64,000 bases of DNA from Flavobacteriales bacterium UBA5040 (GTDB lineage Bacteria; Bacteroidota; Bacteroidia; Flavobacteriales; Weeksellaceae): NCBI GenBank assembly GCA_002415135.1, contig DIBY01000015.1:61130-125129 (forward strand), in the 5' to 3' direction. The notes beneath the pieces are model-generated. The model did no database searches and had not been told where the DNA came from. It worked only from the letters and a program-made list of their open reading frames with translations. The stretch's first letter is position 1. Each line of letters begins with the position of its first letter. Position numbers and translations under genes: made by a program. Shown piece after piece: positions 61,202-64,000 of this stretch.

Positions 61202-62488
61202 TTATTTTCCAACCACTGTTCTGACGTTGACAAACTCTTTCAACGCTACCGTTGAAAGTTCCGTACCGTAACCCGAAGATTTCGCGCCACCAAAAGGTAA
61301 TCTCGGATCAGAACTCGTTGCTTTATTAATGCTTACAGTTCCAGATTCCAAATGATCAATGTAGAATTGTTGTCTTTTTTTATCTTTCGTCCAAACTGAA
61401 TCCGATAATCCGAACGGAATATCATTCGCCAATTTTACAGCTTGTTGGTCATCTTTGGCAATCATCACCATTCCAAGCGGTCCGAAAAGTTCTTCCTGCA
61501 AAATCGGATTTCCTGATTTCACTCGAATTAAACCTGGCTCAAATTCGGTGTCCGATAATCTTACCAACGGCAAAATAATTTCTGCACCATTTTTTAGCGC
61601 TTTGTCATATTGATTTTCTAATTCGTCTGCTAGATCCGGACGCGCCATTCCCGCCATATTGGTTTTCTTTTTCATCGGATCGCCCGCCACGAATTTCTGA
61701 TATTCCTTAATAAAGACAGGGAGGAATTCTTTTTCTACATTTTTCTGAATGATGAATCGTTTCGCTGCATTACATGCTTGTCCGCAATTTAGTAATCTTG
61801 ATTTTGCTCCTGATTCTGCTGCGGCTGCAAAATCTGCATCATCCAAAACGATAAATGCATCACTTCCTCCCAATTCAAGAAGTGATTTTTTAATATTTTT
61901 TCCAGCGATCGATGCAACTTCTCTACCGGCTTTTTCGCTCCCAGTTAAACTCACTCCGCCAATGATCGGATTTTCTAAAACTTTCTTTACTTCATCATGT
62001 CCGATCTCTAAATTTTGAAAAACTCCTTTTGGAAATCCAGCTTCCAGGAAAATTTTCTCAATTGCATTTCCACTGCCAAAACAAATCGAAGCATGTTTCA
62101 CAACGACCGTATTTCCGGCCAAGATTGCGGGAACAGCAAAACGAATCACTTGCCAGAAAGGAAAATTCCAAGGCATAACTCCTAAGATAACTCCTTTCGG
62201 TACATAATGGATTTCAGAAACTCGAAATTCTGTTTTAATCTTTTCAGGTTTTAATATATTGTCGGCATCTGCATAATATCGAACCATTAAGGCACACTTC
62301 TTTACTTCAGCAATAGATTGCGAAATAGGCTTGTTCATTTCCTTAGTAATGATTTTGCCGAATTTTTCTGCATCAGCATCAAGTACTTTTGCTAGCTTTT
62401 TAAGAAGTTTCTGTTTTTCCTTAAATGGAACAGATTTCCAGGTTGTAAAGGTTTTATGTGCAATGTTAAGTTTGTTTTCTATTTTCAT
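61202..62488 (-). CDS. NAD(P)-dependent aldehyde dehydrogenase (succinate-semialdehyde type)
   Basis: The 428-residue enzyme has MPWNFPFWQVIRFAVPAI, the cofactor site VSLTGSEKAG, catalytic Glu in LELGGSDAFIV, and nucleophilic Cys in NCGQACNAAKRFI. It is shorter at the N-terminus than most family members and resembles succinate-semialdehyde dehydrogenases. The ATG at 62488 (MKIENKLN) is preferred over 62515. The substrate is not fixed. Confidence 0.92.
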   Translation of the reverse strand: MKIENKLNIAHKTFTTWKSVPFKEKQKLLKKLAKVLDADAEKFGKIITKEMNKPISQSIAEVKKCALMVRYYADADNILKPEKIKTEFRVSEIHYVPKGVILGVMPWNFPFWQVIRFAVPAILAGNTVVVKHASICFGSGNAIEKIFLEAGFPKGVFQNLEIGHDEVKKVLENPIIGGVSLTGSEKAGREVASIAGKNIKKSLLELGGSDAFIVLDDADFAAAAESGAKSRLLNCGQACNAAKRFIIQKNVEKEFLPVFIKEYQKFVAGDPMKKKTNMAGMARPDLADELENQYDKALKNGAEIILPLVRLSDTEFEPGLIRVKSGNPILQEELFGPLGMVMIAKDDQQAVKLANDIPFGLSDSVWTKDKKRQQFYIDHLESGTVSINKATSSDPRLPFGGAKSSGYGTELSTVALKEFVNVRTVVGK

Positions 62489-62757
62489 TTTTTTTGATAA
62501 TTTTTGACGTTGCACTTATCTATTAGCAGAGAAAGATAAAGCGCAACCGAAGTCAATTTATTAATTAGAATAAACAAATTTAAGAAAACAAGACAAATTA
62601 AAGGATTGATGCCAACAATAATCATCATGTAAAACTGATAACTGATGTAATTACATCATAATAAATATCGAATCTGATAAATGTCTTTATTAAATAGGAG
62701 AGAAACTTTTGAGAATCATATTATTTTAATTATTTTTGAGCAATAAAAATTAACAAA

Positions 62758-63135
62758 ATGAATTTACCAGGCGAATTAAAATACACCAAAGACCACGAGT
62801 GGGTTAAAATTGATGGAAACACAGCAACAATCGGTATTACAGATTTTGCACAAGGCGAATTGGGTGACATTGTTTTTGTAGATGTCGATTCTGTAGATGA
62901 TGAACTTTCTGCAGGAGACGTGTTCGGAAGTGTAGAAGCTGTGAAAACAGTTTCTGATTTATTCTTGCCTATCAACGGTACCGTTTCCGCATTCAATTCA
63001 GATTTGGAAGATCAACCAGAACTTTTAAATACTGATCCTTACGGAAAAGGTTGGATTATTAAATTAGAATTGGCAGAAGGTGCAGATCAGTCAGAACTTC
63101 TTTCAGCAGAAGATTACCAAGCCTCACTTGGATAA
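62758..63135 (+). CDS. gcvH: Glycine cleavage system H protein
   Basis: The 125-residue lipoyl carrier shuttles the methylamine group between the P, T and L proteins. The lipoyl-lysine is in FGSVEAVKTVSDLF, and the phrases YTKDHEWVKIDG and DPYGKGWIIKLEL are typical. The VanZ-like gene starts at or just after its stop. The other glycine-cleavage genes are not in the window. Confidence 0.97.
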   Translation: MNLPGELKYTKDHEWVKIDGNTATIGITDFAQGELGDIVFVDVDSVDDELSAGDVFGSVEAVKTVSDLFLPINGTVSAFNSDLEDQPELLNTDPYGKGWIIKLELAEGADQSELLSAEDYQASLG

Positions 63136-63154
63136 GATCTCAAAAATATTTCGT

Positions 63155-63487
63155 ATGATTTTGCCCATTTATTGGGCATTTCTTACTTTTATGCTGCTCA
63201 AGCCAGGCATAGAGAACGTCGAATATGCTTTCATGTTCGAAGGAATAGATAAGGTGCTGCATCTAAGCATTTTTACTTTCCTTGGATTTTCTTTTATAGC
63301 AGTGTTTCCGAAAATCAAGTTCGCTTATTTCATCCAGATCATGATGATTTACGCTTTACTTACTGAAATCCTTCAGGACGAAATGCATTGGGGGCGTTCC
63401 CTAGAATTTCTGGATTTAGTTGCAGACATGATCGGCGTCCTTGTTGGTTACTTCATTTTTAAAAAATTACAGCGTACTATTATATAG
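63155..63487 (+). CDS. VanZ-like membrane protein
   Basis: The ~110-residue protein has four hydrophobic segments with the VanZ-family phrases DKVLHLSIFTFLGF and EFLDLVADMIGVLVGY. Function is unknown. The ATG at 63155 is given; a TTG at 63128, which would overlap the gcvH stop and add KISKIF-type residues found in homologues, is also plausible. It is probably co-transcribed with gcvH. Confidence 0.82.
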   Translation: MILPIYWAFLTFMLLKPGIENVEYAFMFEGIDKVLHLSIFTFLGFSFIAVFPKIKFAYFIQIMMIYALLTEILQDEMHWGRSLEFLDLVADMIGVLVGYFIFKKLQRTII

Positions 63488-63500
63488 TGCGTTTTTTTTA

Positions 63501-63645
63501 TTTGGGCGGTTCCCTCGCCATCGCTTATCAAGGTGCTGCATAATTTTCCCACACCTCGGGTCGGGCTCTTCGCTCCAATTCCTCGCGCCTGAGCTAAAAC
63601 CCATCGCTTGCTGCGGGATTTCCACTGCGATCCCTACCGCAGATT
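63501..63645. repeat. GC-rich intergenic repeat copy (TTTGGGCG type)
   Basis: It starts with the same phrase TTTTATTTGGGCG as the copy at 46951 and contains CTCGGGTCGGGCTC. No coding potential of its own is convincing. It follows the VanZ-like gene directly. Confidence 0.5.
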
Positions 63646-63781
63646 AGGATTTCAATTCGTAAAAATGTTTGAAATCATCCATTGCGCATCAAGTGGATAA
63701 CTTTAGATGATGTGCAATTCTTTGTCAATCAACACAATGGATTGTTTTTTATACACTTGTTTGAATTTTATCAAAAAAACA

Positions 63782-63812
63782 TTGCGAGATATTTTAAGTA
63801 CGCTTACATTTG
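63782..63812 (+). promoter_or_regulatory. First of two tandem promoters at the window edge
   Basis: TTG at 63782-63784 and TACATTTG at 63805-63812 are 20 bp apart, an excellent Bacteroidota promoter. No coding sequence follows before the second promoter. Confidence 0.65.
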
Positions 63813-63909
63813 CACCACTCTAAAAAAGGAGTAGCGCAGAAGACCGACAGGAAATAAGAGCATCAAAATTGAGAGGCGTAAGTTTTTTAAATTTGGTATA
63901 AATTAATTC

Positions 63910-63939
63910 TTGTGGAATCAAATAAACTTCTTATATTTG
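63910..63939 (+). promoter_or_regulatory. Second of two tandem promoters at the window edge
   Basis: TTG at 63910-63912 and TATATTTG at 63932-63939, spacing 19 bp. The sequence after it (AGCGAAGTAGGACAGGA) resembles that after the first (AGCGCAGAAGACCGACAGGA), so promoter and leader appear duplicated. Tandem strong promoters of this kind often precede rRNA operons. Confidence 0.65.
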
Positions 63940-64000
63940 CAATCCCAAATCGAGAGAGAAGGGCAGCGAAGTAGGACAGGATTGAATGATTAGCGATGGA

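Overview
The window looks like chromosomal DNA of a Flavobacteriia member, most likely the Chryseobacterium/Kaistella group (Weeksellaceae). Evidence: AT-rich DNA, promoters of the Bacteroidota type TAnnTTTG, many SPII lipoproteins, a PafA-type alkaline phosphatase, a clade II-type nitrous oxide reductase cluster, and GC-rich intergenic repeats. The genus assignment is an inference from recalled homologues.

Left core (1-10.35 kb): a nitrous oxide respiration cluster on the minus strand (cytochrome c - nosZ - NosB-like membrane protein - nosL - nosD - nosF - nosY), then a fasciclin-domain lipoprotein. A second small cytochrome c diverges from the cluster, and dnaK follows. A palindromic FNR/CRP-like motif lies upstream of both the nos cluster and the fasciclin gene, suggesting shared control by oxygen or nitrogen oxides.

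Island (10,348-36,835): a ~26.5 kb mobile element sits in the 3' end of dnaK. An 11-bp core is repeated at both ends, and the right copy still encodes the last dnaK codons plus stop (FEEVK*), followed by what is probably the native dnaK terminator. The left third is an integrative mobilizable backbone: an HTH protein, tyrosine integrase, membrane protein, excisionase-like protein, SF3-type helicase, an iteron-like repeat cluster, Toprim primase, MobC-like protein, relaxase and a coiled-coil membrane protein. No conjugation machinery is present. The rest is cargo: (i) a Vsr endonuclease and a LlaJI/BsuMI-like restriction-modification operon (controller, two m5C methyltransferases, a possible specificity subunit, McrB-like NTPase, McrC/LlaJI-like nuclease); (ii) a translationally coupled five-gene operon thyA - m5C methyltransferase - HD hydrolase - ORC/CDC6-like ATPase - unknown Rossmann-like protein, which is the best candidate for an undescribed defence or DNA-modification system; (iii) a RhuM-Fic protein, an orphan AbiEi-like antitoxin with a clear operator, and an uncharacterised coiled-coil protein.

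Right core (36.98-64 kb): ordinary housekeeping genes, including a TPR protein, nucleoid-associated protein, PAP2 phosphatase, an unusual Fpg/Nei-like glycosylase, serine acetyltransferase and cysteine synthase, malate dehydrogenase, PafA, D-cysteine desulfhydrase-like protein, a glucosaminidase with LysM, hemL, an OYE-family reductase, cytidine deaminase, Ppx/GppA, YfcE, truA, an MsbA-like ABC exporter, aldehyde dehydrogenase, gcvH and a VanZ-like protein. A small accessory patch at 46.95-48.3 kb holds an intergenic repeat, a decayed gene and a HEPN-like protein. The window ends in tandem strong promoters with a repeated leader, possibly leading into an rRNA operon or another stable RNA. I saw no tRNA, rRNA or CRISPR array inside the window.
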